NCBI GenBank assembly: GCA_025922715.1
Contig: JAICHH010000048.1
Location: forward strand, 1-12,110
Reading direction: 5' to 3'
Length of the DNA stretch: 12,110 nt
Origin: Nitrososphaeraceae archaeon
GTDB lineage: Archaea > Thermoproteota > Nitrososphaeria > Nitrososphaerales > Nitrososphaeraceae
Position 1 is the stretch's first letter. Every line of letters starts with the position of its first letter. The notes under the pieces are model-generated. The model had not been told where the DNA came from. It did not search any database and was given only the letters and a program-made list of their open reading frames with translations. A program made the position numbers and the translations under genes. Shown in pieces: positions 6,462 to 12,110 of this stretch.

Positions 6462-7331
6462 TCAATTCATTCCTTGATCCTCAATAAACTCTAATACAAC
6501 TTTCATGTTTTCTTTGTCTCCTCTAATTCCATCATTTGGGGTTTCCATTATTATGGGGATATTTTGAAAATCTTTATTCTTTAAAAATTCCATTAGTCCT
6601 TCCTTACCTATTGAACCAAGTCCAATATGTTGGTGTCTATCTTTATTTTCATTTATATTTCCTTTTGAGTCGTTCAAATGCAAAACTTTTAAATTTTTAA
6701 TATTTATGGTATCATTAAAATTATTTATTGTTTCTATTACTTTTTTAGATGATCTTAGATCGTATCCAGAAGCAAATGCATGGCAAGTATCAAAACAAAC
6801 ACCAAATTTTTTGTCATTTAGTTCATCCAATATATCTTTAATTTCACCAAATTTGCTACCTATGCTATTTTTTTGACCAGCACTATTTTCAATTAAAATA
6901 TTTAAATCTAAATGTCGTCTATATGAAGAATTAAAATTGTCAAGGGCAAAATGGCATGCATTAACTATTTGTTTTATTCCATTCTTTTCCCCAAACCCAA
7001 GGTGACTTCCTAAGTGAAGGATTAGATAAGGAATATCTAATAAATAACATCTAACAATCTCTTCAGACAGGACTTGTTTGGATTTATAATATGATTCACT
7101 GTCTGGTGCTGCAAAATTAGGTAAATAGGGCATATGAACAACAACATTTTTTTTATCGATATAACTATCCTTTATTTTTCTTTTAAATTCTTCAACATCT
7201 TTCATTTCTAAAGGTTTGGGGTTCCAACCACGAGGATTTCGTGTAAAGATTTGAAAAGCAGTGCATCCAATCACTTCTGCGTTTTTAATTGAGTTACTTA
7301 ATGAACCTGTTATTGATACATGAAATCCCAT
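6462..7331 (-). CDS. nfo: Endonuclease IV (AP endonuclease)
   Basis: Endonuclease IV cuts the DNA backbone 5' of abasic sites in base-excision repair, using three zinc ions in a TIM barrel. All nine metal ligands known from the E. coli enzyme can be matched, counting from the chosen ATG: His66 (VVVHMPY), His106 (LILHLGSH), Glu148 (LIENSAG), Asp181 and His184 (CFDTCHAFASG), His218 (VLHLNDSKG), Asp231 and His233 (KDRHQHIGLG), Glu263 (IIMETPNDG). At 289 aa it has the usual length. The N-terminus MGFHVSITG fits the family's start. A TTG two codons upstream (7337) is an alternative, but the ATG lies 24-33 bp from the TATA-like box at 7355-7364. The gene diverges from priL-priS, so a repair gene and the primase operon share one 92-bp intergenic region. 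Confidence 0.95.
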   Translation of the reverse strand: MGFHVSITGSLSNSIKNAEVIGCTAFQIFTRNPRGWNPKPLEMKDVEEFKRKIKDSYIDKKNVVVHMPYLPNFAAPDSESYYKSKQVLSEEIVRCYLLDIPYLILHLGSHLGFGEKNGIKQIVNACHFALDNFNSSYRRHLDLNILIENSAGQKNSIGSKFGEIKDILDELNDKKFGVCFDTCHAFASGYDLRSSKKVIETINNFNDTINIKNLKVLHLNDSKGNINENKDRHQHIGLGSIGKEGLMEFLKNKDFQNIPIIMETPNDGIRGDKENMKVVLEFIEDQGMN

Positions 7332-7354
7332 TTTCAAGTTTGATATCTAAACTT

Positions 7355-7364
7355 TTTTATTTAA
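7355..7364 (-). promoter_or_regulatory. TATA-like box for nfo
   Basis: TTAAATAAAA on the minus strand lies 24-33 bp before the nfo ATG at 7331. The distance supports the ATG over the TTG at 7337 as start. Together with the box at 7391-7400 it defines the divergent promoter pair between nfo and priL. Confidence 0.4.
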
Positions 7365-7390
7365 TACATGGATAATATCTTTACGAAGTA

Positions 7391-7400
7391 GTTTTATTTT
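7391..7400 (+). promoter_or_regulatory. TATA-like box for the priL-priS operon
   Basis: GTTTTATTTT lies 24-33 bp before the TTG start of priL, the spacing of a leaderless archaeal promoter. It supports the TTG at 7424; the nearby ATG at 7405 is out of frame with priL. Confidence 0.35.
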
Positions 7401-7423
7401 GGTAATGATTAAGATTAATAGTA

Positions 7424-8434
7424 TTGAGTATCATTTTAGGCAAAGATGACCTGGCAAAATATCCATTTTTAGAGGAAGCTGGAACCTACATACGAGAAAG
7501 TCATTTTGATCTGGATGATTTTAATCGATCTGAATTTTTACATATCATTGAGAGAGCTACTAAAAGAATTGAATTTGCTTTGATACAAGGAAAGGTCTTT
7601 ATCGATCTTGAAAAATATGATATTGAATTATTTACTTTTCTAGTTTCTCTAATTATGATGAAATATATAGGTGAAGATTCGGCTATCAAAAAATTTTCCC
7701 TTTTGGAAGCTATACGAGTTGAGAGGTTTTTAATATCTGATCTCTTACAAGAAAAAGATCTAAGAAAAAAAAATCTAATTATTTCAAAGATTTTCAGAGA
7801 GCTTTTTCAGTTAGATGTAGAATTAGATGCTAAAAATAAGAATTTATTTAAAATGAATATTTCTGATTATTTACAAAGAGCTACTCCGTTTAATGAAGTA
7901 GAATGGAAATTAATCAATAGAGCTGTTGATAATGGTTATGTATACTTGGATGGAGATGAAACTGTCAGACTGATAAGATATGAAATTTACACTTTGATGT
8001 ATAATAGAATTAAAAATATGAATATTACTAAAATACCAGAACAAATTAAACTTCACGCAACTTTGGTTAAAAATAAATTGACTCCGTCCATTAAATATGC
8101 CAGACGTATAAGTGATCTTCCTCCTTGTATAAAAAAAGCGTTGGAATTACTAAATAAAAGTGAAAATTTACCTCACTCTGCGAGATTTATGTTAGCCACT
8201 TATATGCTATCAATAGGGAAGAGTGTTGATGAAGTAGTATTACTATTTCAAAACGCTCCAGATTTTAATGAAAAAATTACTAGATATCAAGTTGAGCATT
8301 TAGCCGGTAAAAAAGGCAGTCATACAAAATACACTGTTCCTTCTTGTTGCAAACTGGTAAATGAAAACCTTTGCTACGCGACTATCGATTGTAAAGGAAT
8401 CACTAATCCTATACAATTTGGTAGAAAAAAATAG
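7424..8434 (+). CDS. priL: DNA primase large subunit
   Basis: PriL is the non-catalytic partner of PriS in the archaeo-eukaryotic primase; it carries a 4Fe-4S cluster and helps initiation and product-length control. The 336-aa protein has the typical N-terminal helical domain with DLAKYPFLEEAGTYI (9-23) and the conserved segment around LLEAIRVERFLISDLL (93-108). The C-terminal cluster domain has Cys235 (DLPPCIKKAL), Cys308/Cys309 (VPSCCKL), Cys317 (ENLCYAT) and Cys323 (IDCKG); the first, one of the CC pair, and the last two would be the four ligands. FMLATYMLSIGKSVDEVVLLF (255-275) and ITRYQVEHL are also typical. The start is a TTG; no in-frame ATG or GTG lies close upstream, and MSIILGKDDLAKYPF looks like the natural N-terminus. 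priS begins 3 bp after the stop, so both subunits come from one transcript. Confidence 0.92.
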   Translation: MSIILGKDDLAKYPFLEEAGTYIRESHFDLDDFNRSEFLHIIERATKRIEFALIQGKVFIDLEKYDIELFTFLVSLIMMKYIGEDSAIKKFSLLEAIRVERFLISDLLQEKDLRKKNLIISKIFRELFQLDVELDAKNKNLFKMNISDYLQRATPFNEVEWKLINRAVDNGYVYLDGDETVRLIRYEIYTLMYNRIKNMNITKIPEQIKLHATLVKNKLTPSIKYARRISDLPPCIKKALELLNKSENLPHSARFMLATYMLSIGKSVDEVVLLFQNAPDFNEKITRYQVEHLAGKKGSHTKYTVPSCCKLVNENLCYATIDCKGITNPIQFGRKK

Positions 8435-8437
8435 AAA

Positions 8438-9595
8438 ATGAAAATAGAAATTAATACTAAAAATAAAGACTTTTTAGTTACACTTTTCAAAGAATATTAT
8501 TTTAAAAATATCGGTCTTCTCAGCCCCCCTATTCAAATGCATAATCGTGAATTTGGTTTTATGACATTTGATGGCAGGGTAATTAGGCATTTAACCTTTT
8601 CAAAAATCGGAAGCTTAAAAGCATATATAATTCAAAATGTTCCTTCTGATATATTTTGCTCAAATGCCTACTATCAGTTTCCTACTTTTCCTATTAATGA
8701 AAAACGTTGGAGAGGCGCAGATATGATATTTGATATCGACCTCAACGATTTAACATTACCCTGTGCAAATGAGCATACTTTTTATATTTGTTCTAATTGT
8801 GGTGTTGTGTCTAGAGATTTAATCAACTTATGTCATGAATGTCATAGTACTAAAATTCTCAAAAATACAATACCATGTTTTAGATGTATAAATTCTTTAA
8901 AAAAGGAAACTAAGAATTTAATAGAATTTTTAAAAAAAGATTTTGGAATACAAGAACAAAATTTAGAGATATCTTTTTCAGGTAATACGGGATTCCATGT
9001 TGTAGTCTTTCAGAATAATTATTTGTTATTGGATTCTAAATCCCGATCTGATATAGTAGGATATCTAATGGGAAAGAATCTCTCGCCAGAAAGTTTAGGA
9101 GTGAGGAATGACAAACGTGGTTATAGAATTAAAATTCCATTAAGTGGATATTCTTATGGGTGGAGAAAAAGAATTGTTCAAAAGATGAAGATCCCTGAAG
9201 TTTCGAATGATCAGTTAAATAAATTTATAAAAAAAATGGGGGGTTACCAATCATTTAAGAATGAAATTGACAAAATTGCTTATGAATTAGGACTCAAAAT
9301 CGACCCTCAGGTTACGACTGATATCCATAGAATTTTTAGAATGGTAGGATCCTTAAATGGTAAAAGTGGACTTTCAAAAATTGTATGTAATGACCTAGAC
9401 AAATTTGATCCAATGAATGATTCCTGTTTTTTTGAGGATGATAGGAATGTTGATATTTCCATGAATATACCATTAAAATTTAGCATTAAAGGAAAAAAAT
9501 ATACTTTGGATAAATCTATTTCGACAGTTCCAATTTCAGTTGCTGTTTTTTTGATATCCAAACGACTAGCTAATATAGTAAATTCTTCGTCTTAA
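8438..9595 (+). CDS. priS: DNA primase catalytic small subunit
   Basis: PriS is the nucleotide-polymerising subunit that makes primers for replication. The 385-aa protein has the catalytic DxD at Asp99/Asp101 (GADMIFDIDLNDL), the third family Asp at Asp289 (KIDPQVTTDIHRIFRMVGSL), and SGNTGFHVVV (181-190) with His187. The zinc region is rich: Cys109, His113, Cys118, Cys121, then CHEC (132-135) and CFRC (147-150), giving three CxxC pairs. One pair plus Cys109/His113 can form the normal PriS zinc site; the other two pairs could form a second. The motif usually written SGxRG has Thr184 in place of Arg, which is unusual because the equivalent Arg in other primases contacts the incoming triphosphate. 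At 385 aa it is longer than many archaeal PriS. The frame is otherwise intact, so I expect an active primase. It is translationally coupled to priL. Confidence 0.94.
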   Translation: MKIEINTKNKDFLVTLFKEYYFKNIGLLSPPIQMHNREFGFMTFDGRVIRHLTFSKIGSLKAYIIQNVPSDIFCSNAYYQFPTFPINEKRWRGADMIFDIDLNDLTLPCANEHTFYICSNCGVVSRDLINLCHECHSTKILKNTIPCFRCINSLKKETKNLIEFLKKDFGIQEQNLEISFSGNTGFHVVVFQNNYLLLDSKSRSDIVGYLMGKNLSPESLGVRNDKRGYRIKIPLSGYSYGWRKRIVQKMKIPEVSNDQLNKFIKKMGGYQSFKNEIDKIAYELGLKIDPQVTTDIHRIFRMVGSLNGKSGLSKIVCNDLDKFDPMNDSCFFEDDRNVDISMNIPLKFSIKGKKYTLDKSISTVPISVAVFLISKRLANIVNSSS

Positions 9596-9596
9596 C

Positions 9597-9610
9597 ATAT
9601 AAATTTTATA
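9597..9610 (+). promoter_or_regulatory. TATA-like box for the glutamine amidotransferase gene
   Basis: ATATAAATTTTATA starts two bases after the priS stop and lies 17-30 bp before the ATG at 9627. It is nearly palindromic and one of the strongest TATA matches in the window, so the amidotransferase gene probably has its own leaderless transcript rather than depending on the primase operon. Confidence 0.45.
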
Positions 9611-9626
9611 CAGAATCTTCTATAGT

Positions 9627-10196
9627 ATGGAGTTATTAATTGTAAATAACACATCACCATTTGTAAACGATATTGTTAGTATGATTAAGGATTTAGGTAT
9701 GTCATTTAAATGTAAATTATATTCAGAAATTATTACCGACGAATTATCATCATATAGAGCAGTCATATTATCAGGAAGACGAAATTATAATAAAGAGACA
9801 AATATTAAAAATAATAAAATAATTGAATATTGTAATAGATCGGATATTCCTTTATTAGGAATTTGTTACGGTGCCGAGATGATCAATTTATTTTTTGGTG
9901 GTTCATTAATTAAAATGAAAAATACTATTCATGGATTCGTTAAAATCACATCTATTAATAATAATATTTTTTTACCTAATGAATCTTCTATCTATGTATA
10001 TCAAAGTCATAGATATGCCATCTTTAGATTATCTTCAGACCTAGAACTCTTATGCTCGTCGTCGGACTCTAAACATGAAGTTTTTAAACATAAGAAACGA
10101 AATATTTTCGGGGTGCAATTTCATCCGGAAAAAAGTGGAATTGAAGGCAAACATATTCTCTATAATTTCTTAGAGTTAGCGAATCGCTGTGATTAA
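9627..10196 (+). CDS. Stand-alone class I glutamine amidotransferase (GuaA N-domain-like)
   Basis: The 189-aa protein is a complete class I glutaminase domain. The nucleophile elbow is LLGICYGAEM (76-85) with Cys80, and the His/Glu pair of the triad is in GVQFHPEKSG (162-171), His166 and Glu168. The N-terminal MELLIVNNTSPFVNDIV and VILSGRRNYNKE replace the usual ILSGGPS of GMP synthase subunits. YQSHRYAI (125-132) matches the substrate loop before the triad. In archaea the glutaminase half of GMP synthase is a separate protein of this size, so a GuaA partner is the leading guess; an amidotransferase for another acceptor remains possible because no synthetase gene is adjacent and the GGPS motif differs. 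It would hydrolyse glutamine and pass ammonia to its partner. It lies 31 bp after priS with its own TATA-like box. Confidence 0.8.
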   Translation: MELLIVNNTSPFVNDIVSMIKDLGMSFKCKLYSEIITDELSSYRAVILSGRRNYNKETNIKNNKIIEYCNRSDIPLLGICYGAEMINLFFGGSLIKMKNTIHGFVKITSINNNIFLPNESSIYVYQSHRYAIFRLSSDLELLCSSSDSKHEVFKHKKRNIFGVQFHPEKSGIEGKHILYNFLELANRCD

Positions 10197-10226
10197 TAAA
10201 AGATTTTGGTAATTTAGTTATTGTTA

Positions 10227-10240
10227 ATTTTTTACTCTTT
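10227..10240 (+). terminator. T-rich candidate terminator after the amidotransferase gene
   Basis: The run ATTTTTTACTCTTT begins about 30 bp after the amidotransferase stop. No hairpin precedes it, which fits archaeal T-tract termination. Composition and position are the only support. Confidence 0.3.
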
Positions 10241-10840
10241 CAACAGTTTTGTTTCGAGGTAACTTGTATAGTAGCCATGCTGACACTAAATTTTTCAGAG
10301 AATCCAATTTTATGGAGATGATTAAAAAGAAATGTAAAAATTTATCGATAGATTTATGAATGTTTTTATTTATAACTTCAGTACTTTTACAAATATGCAC
10401 CTTGAAGATAAATTCTGGTTAAAAAGTAATAGTAGCCATAAATTATTTCAAGTCAATCCTACGGTTTCACTACTTTTAGTATTGCTATTCAACAGAAATC
10501 TTAAAGTAATTTTACTATAACAATCAAAATCAAATAGATAAAAAAAAGTGTTGGTACTAATAATAGATAAATTACATAATTTCTTAAAAAGTACAATATT
10601 GAAATTTAATATTTTTTCTAAAATTTATTTCGATATTACTTATATTACTCAATAATTTAGACATAATTCACACATTCACATAATTATTTTTAACATTAAT
10701 AGTATAGAAGACTTACATTCCTATTTTAGTAATCTTTTCTCTTGCAGCCGACTTAATTTATATAGATGATTGATAATTTTTTATTTTTAGAAAATACTAA
10801 ATTTAGTCACATTCTAAATAAGTTTACACATAGACTTTGG

Positions 10841-10869
10841 ATTGATTGATAAATTGGTTCACAATCAAT
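10841..10869. repeat. 8-bp perfect inverted repeat upstream of the C39-TPR gene
   Basis: ATTGATTG (10841-10848) and CAATCAAT (10862-10869) are exact reverse complements separated by 13 bases. A further ATTGATT occurs at 10904-10910. The arrangement could be a dimeric regulator site or a small RNA hairpin. It lies 103 bp before the start of the next gene and just before a TATA-like stretch. In such AT-rich DNA a chance origin is possible. Confidence 0.4.
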
Positions 10870-10940
10870 ATTTTATTATATGATATATTATACCAGTTTG
10901 ACAATTGATTAACTTTCTTATAGACAAAGGATAGGATAGT

Positions 10941-10960
10941 TTTTATTTGATTTAAAATTA
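10941..10960 (+). promoter_or_regulatory. TATA-like region before the C39-TPR gene
   Basis: TTTTATTTGA (10941-10950) lies 22-31 bp before the TTG at 10972, and TTTAAAATTA (10951-10960) lies 12-21 bp before it. The first fits a leaderless transcript from 10972; the second would favour an in-frame TTG further in, at 10996. The sequence does not decide between the two starts. Confidence 0.3.
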
Positions 10961-10971
10961 TCTTATTAGAA

Positions 10972-11913
10972 TTGCAAGGTAATTTATCTCATGATTTGAA
11001 TTTGCCATTAATAGAACAAAATATTTCATCCTTACCACTAGTAATTGCAGTTGTGATGAAATATTGGGGAGAAGATATTATTCATTTTCAAAATAATAAA
11101 AATCACCATAAATCTCCTAATATTTTTGATGGAATAGAATTTGCTGAAAAAAGTAATTTTTTTTCATGCTTTAGTAAGAGCTCAATCAGAGATCTTAAAA
11201 AAAAGATAGATCAAGGGATCCCTACGATCGTTATTTTTCCTGGTTTATATGATCTACCTCAACATGCCTTAATAATTTCTGGCTATGACGATACAGAAAA
11301 AAGAATTTTAACGTATATTCCCCAACCCGATACAACTGGTTCTATACCTGAATCTAAGTTTTGTGCAGAGTGGAACCAAGAAGATAATATTGCTATTATA
11401 ATAATACCTACAGATATGAAAAATTTATTATCAAAAGACGAGTTAGAGATAACCAGATCATATAGGCTATGCTTTGAAGCAGAAAGAGACTTTTCCTATG
11501 GGAATCTAGAGTCTTCTATTAAAAAAATTACTGAATCAGTCAACTTTAATAAAAACAATGCCTTTGCATGGTCATTGCTAGGCAGTTGTTATAGTGAAAT
11601 GAATAATAGAGAATGCATAAATTGTTTTACTCAAGCCATTAAATTGAATTCCAATTATTTTTTAGCATTCAGAGGCCTAGGTAATTTTTATTTAAAGACC
11701 AAGGATTATCAAAATGCTGAGAAATATTATTCGCAAGCAATAGATATTAATCCAAATAGATACGGTCCAATTTATAAAAATCGTGCTTTTTCTCGATTGC
11801 ACTTAAATAGAAATCAAGATGCAAAACAAGATTTAATATTTTATTTGGAAAAGACCCCAAATGCACAAGATAGAGAACATATCAATGAGGCATTGAAATC
11901 ACTTAGCATCTAA
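10972..11913 (+). CDS. C39-peptidase-like domain (Cys replaced by Ser) fused to TPR repeats
   Basis: The first 145 or so residues follow the plan of a C39-type papain-fold peptidase: LPLIEQNISSLPLVIAVVMKYWG (11-33), a helix ending LKKKIDQGIPTIVIF (75-89), QHALIISGYDD (97-107) with the family His at 98, then YIPQPD (115-120) and SKFCAEWNQ (128-136). Where the family has CGPA, this protein reads SLPL, so the nucleophile is Ser20, not Cys. Residues 160-313 are three to four TPR units, clearest as AFAWSLLGSCYSEMN, YFLAFRGLGNFYLKTKDYQN and RYGPIYKNRAFSRLHLNRNQ. The C39-plus-TPR layout resembles the bacterial PA2778-type peptidase family. No signal peptide or membrane helix is seen, so it should be cytosolic. 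It is probably a non-peptidase binding or scaffold protein. The start is TTG at 10972; TTG at 10996 is possible. The partner is unknown. Confidence 0.7.
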   Translation: MQGNLSHDLNLPLIEQNISSLPLVIAVVMKYWGEDIIHFQNNKNHHKSPNIFDGIEFAEKSNFFSCFSKSSIRDLKKKIDQGIPTIVIFPGLYDLPQHALIISGYDDTEKRILTYIPQPDTTGSIPESKFCAEWNQEDNIAIIIIPTDMKNLLSKDELEITRSYRLCFEAERDFSYGNLESSIKKITESVNFNKNNAFAWSLLGSCYSEMNNRECINCFTQAIKLNSNYFLAFRGLGNFYLKTKDYQNAEKYYSQAIDINPNRYGPIYKNRAFSRLHLNRNQDAKQDLIFYLEKTPNAQDREHINEALKSLSI

Positions 11914-11921
11914 ATATAAAA
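11912..11921 (+). promoter_or_regulatory. TATA-like box for the gene starting at 11938
   Basis: AAATATAAAA overlaps the stop codon of the C39-TPR gene and lies 17-26 bp before the ATG at 11938. The distance is slightly short for a leaderless promoter, so the downstream gene may instead be read through from the C39-TPR gene, which ends 24 bp before it. Confidence 0.3.
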
Positions 11922-11937
11922 CTTTTAAGTTCTGAAA

Positions 11938-12110
11938 ATGTCTCGACCTACAAAAGATCTCCCACTCTTAGTTTTTCCGACATATCCTTCAATAATTGAT
12001 GATGTAAAACTTACAACAATCAAAAAATTAAAAGAAAATGATATTATTGTATATAGGATTATTCAGGAAAAGAGCTTTTTTTCAATTTATTTAAATAAAC
12101 CTATTAAAGC
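11938..12110 (+). CDS. Unrecognised protein, N-terminal fragment
   Basis: An open frame begins at ATG 11938 and runs to the window edge, 57 codons with no stop. The N-terminus (SRPTKDLPLLVFPTYPSI, then a charged helix KLTTIKKLKEND and a beta-like IIVYRIIQEKSFFSIYL) looks like a soluble alpha/beta protein without a signal peptide. I do not recognise the family. It starts 24 bp after the C39-TPR stop on the same strand, so the two may be co-transcribed. The codon bias and AT content match the neighbours, which supports a real gene, but the fragment is too short for more. Confidence 0.55.
   Translation, partial: MSRPTKDLPLLVFPTYPSIIDDVKLTTIKKLKENDIIVYRIIQEKSFFSIYLNKPIK

Larger units (their letters stand above)
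10197..10971. other. 775-bp gene-free, very AT-rich region
   Basis: This is the only long non-coding stretch; other gaps in the window are about 110 bp or less. I find no ORF of useful length, no tRNA-like fold, no CRISPR repeat and no obvious insertion-sequence end. Local structure: a T-rich run soon after the amidotransferase stop (10227-10240), an 11-base direct repeat ATAGTAGCCAT at 10268-10278 and 10429-10439, a short tandem ATATTACT at 10633-10640 and 10642-10649, another T-rich run at 10777-10788, an 8-bp inverted repeat at 10841-10869 and a TATA-like ATATGATATATTATA at about 10877-10891. These could belong to a small RNA gene, a long upstream control region of the C39-TPR gene, or a decayed gene; the sequence does not decide. 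Confidence 0.6.

Noticed and set aside
7405..7449. ATG-started 14-codon upstream frame overlapping the priL start
   Set aside because: It starts 19 bp before the priL TTG in another frame and ends inside priL. It has no family features, and the priL TATA-like box is placed for the TTG.
10312..10359. 15-codon frame in the long intergenic region
   Set aside because: It is too short and unsupported by any motif or conserved neighbour; such frames are expected by chance.
10197..10971. tRNA, box C/D small RNA or CRISPR array in the long gap
   Set aside because: I looked for a GGTTCGAATCC-like T arm, for paired RUGAUGA/CUGA boxes and for regularly spaced direct repeats. None fits; the GATGATT stretches lack a matching D box.

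Overview
The window looks like an AT-rich archaeal chromosome, most likely from Nitrososphaerota (formerly Thaumarchaeota), perhaps a Nitrososphaera- or Nitrosocosmicus-like ammonia oxidiser. Visible signs are archaeal-type information-processing genes (both subunits of the archaeo-eukaryotic DNA primase, a class II GlyRS with zinc knuckles), the archaeal purine enzyme PurP, no Shine-Dalgarno sequences, and TATA-like boxes about 22-33 bp before most start codons, which fits leaderless transcription. The genus is inferred; no rRNA or other marker is present.

Layout. 1-138 is the 3' end of a HEAT-repeat gene, tail to tail with purP (150-1202, minus). A divergent promoter region separates purP from a WecC-like nucleotide-sugar dehydrogenase (1311-2717, plus). 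It is followed by mtnA (2762-3814) and a MIP18/DUF59 protein with a PqqD-like C-terminal domain (3893-4492). Next is a minus-strand block, in order of transcription: endonuclease IV nfo (7331-6462), glycyl-tRNA synthetase glyS (6415-4952) and a small zinc-finger protein (4937-4524). nfo diverges from priL (7424-8434), which is followed 3 bp later by priS (8438-9595). A free-standing class I glutamine amidotransferase follows (9627-10196). The only long gene-free stretch is 10197-10971. After it come a C39-peptidase-like/TPR fusion (10972-11913) and the start of an unrecognised gene (11938 to the window end).

Function. This is mainly a housekeeping region: replication priming (priL/priS), base-excision repair (nfo), translation (glyS), purine synthesis (purP, perhaps the amidotransferase), methylthioadenosine salvage (mtnA), iron-sulfur or metal-cofactor assembly (MIP18-PqqD) and activated sugar acids for surface glycans (the dehydrogenase). 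I see no CRISPR array, IS element, tRNA, rRNA or defence cluster, and no clear undescribed multi-gene system. The oddities are in single proteins: a TPR fusion whose peptidase-like domain has Ser where the catalytic Cys is expected, a dehydrogenase with its catalytic Cys but not the usual Asp four residues later, a primase small subunit with an altered SGxRG motif and extra zinc knuckles, a MIP18-PqqD fusion, and a cross-brace zinc-finger protein downstream of glyS.
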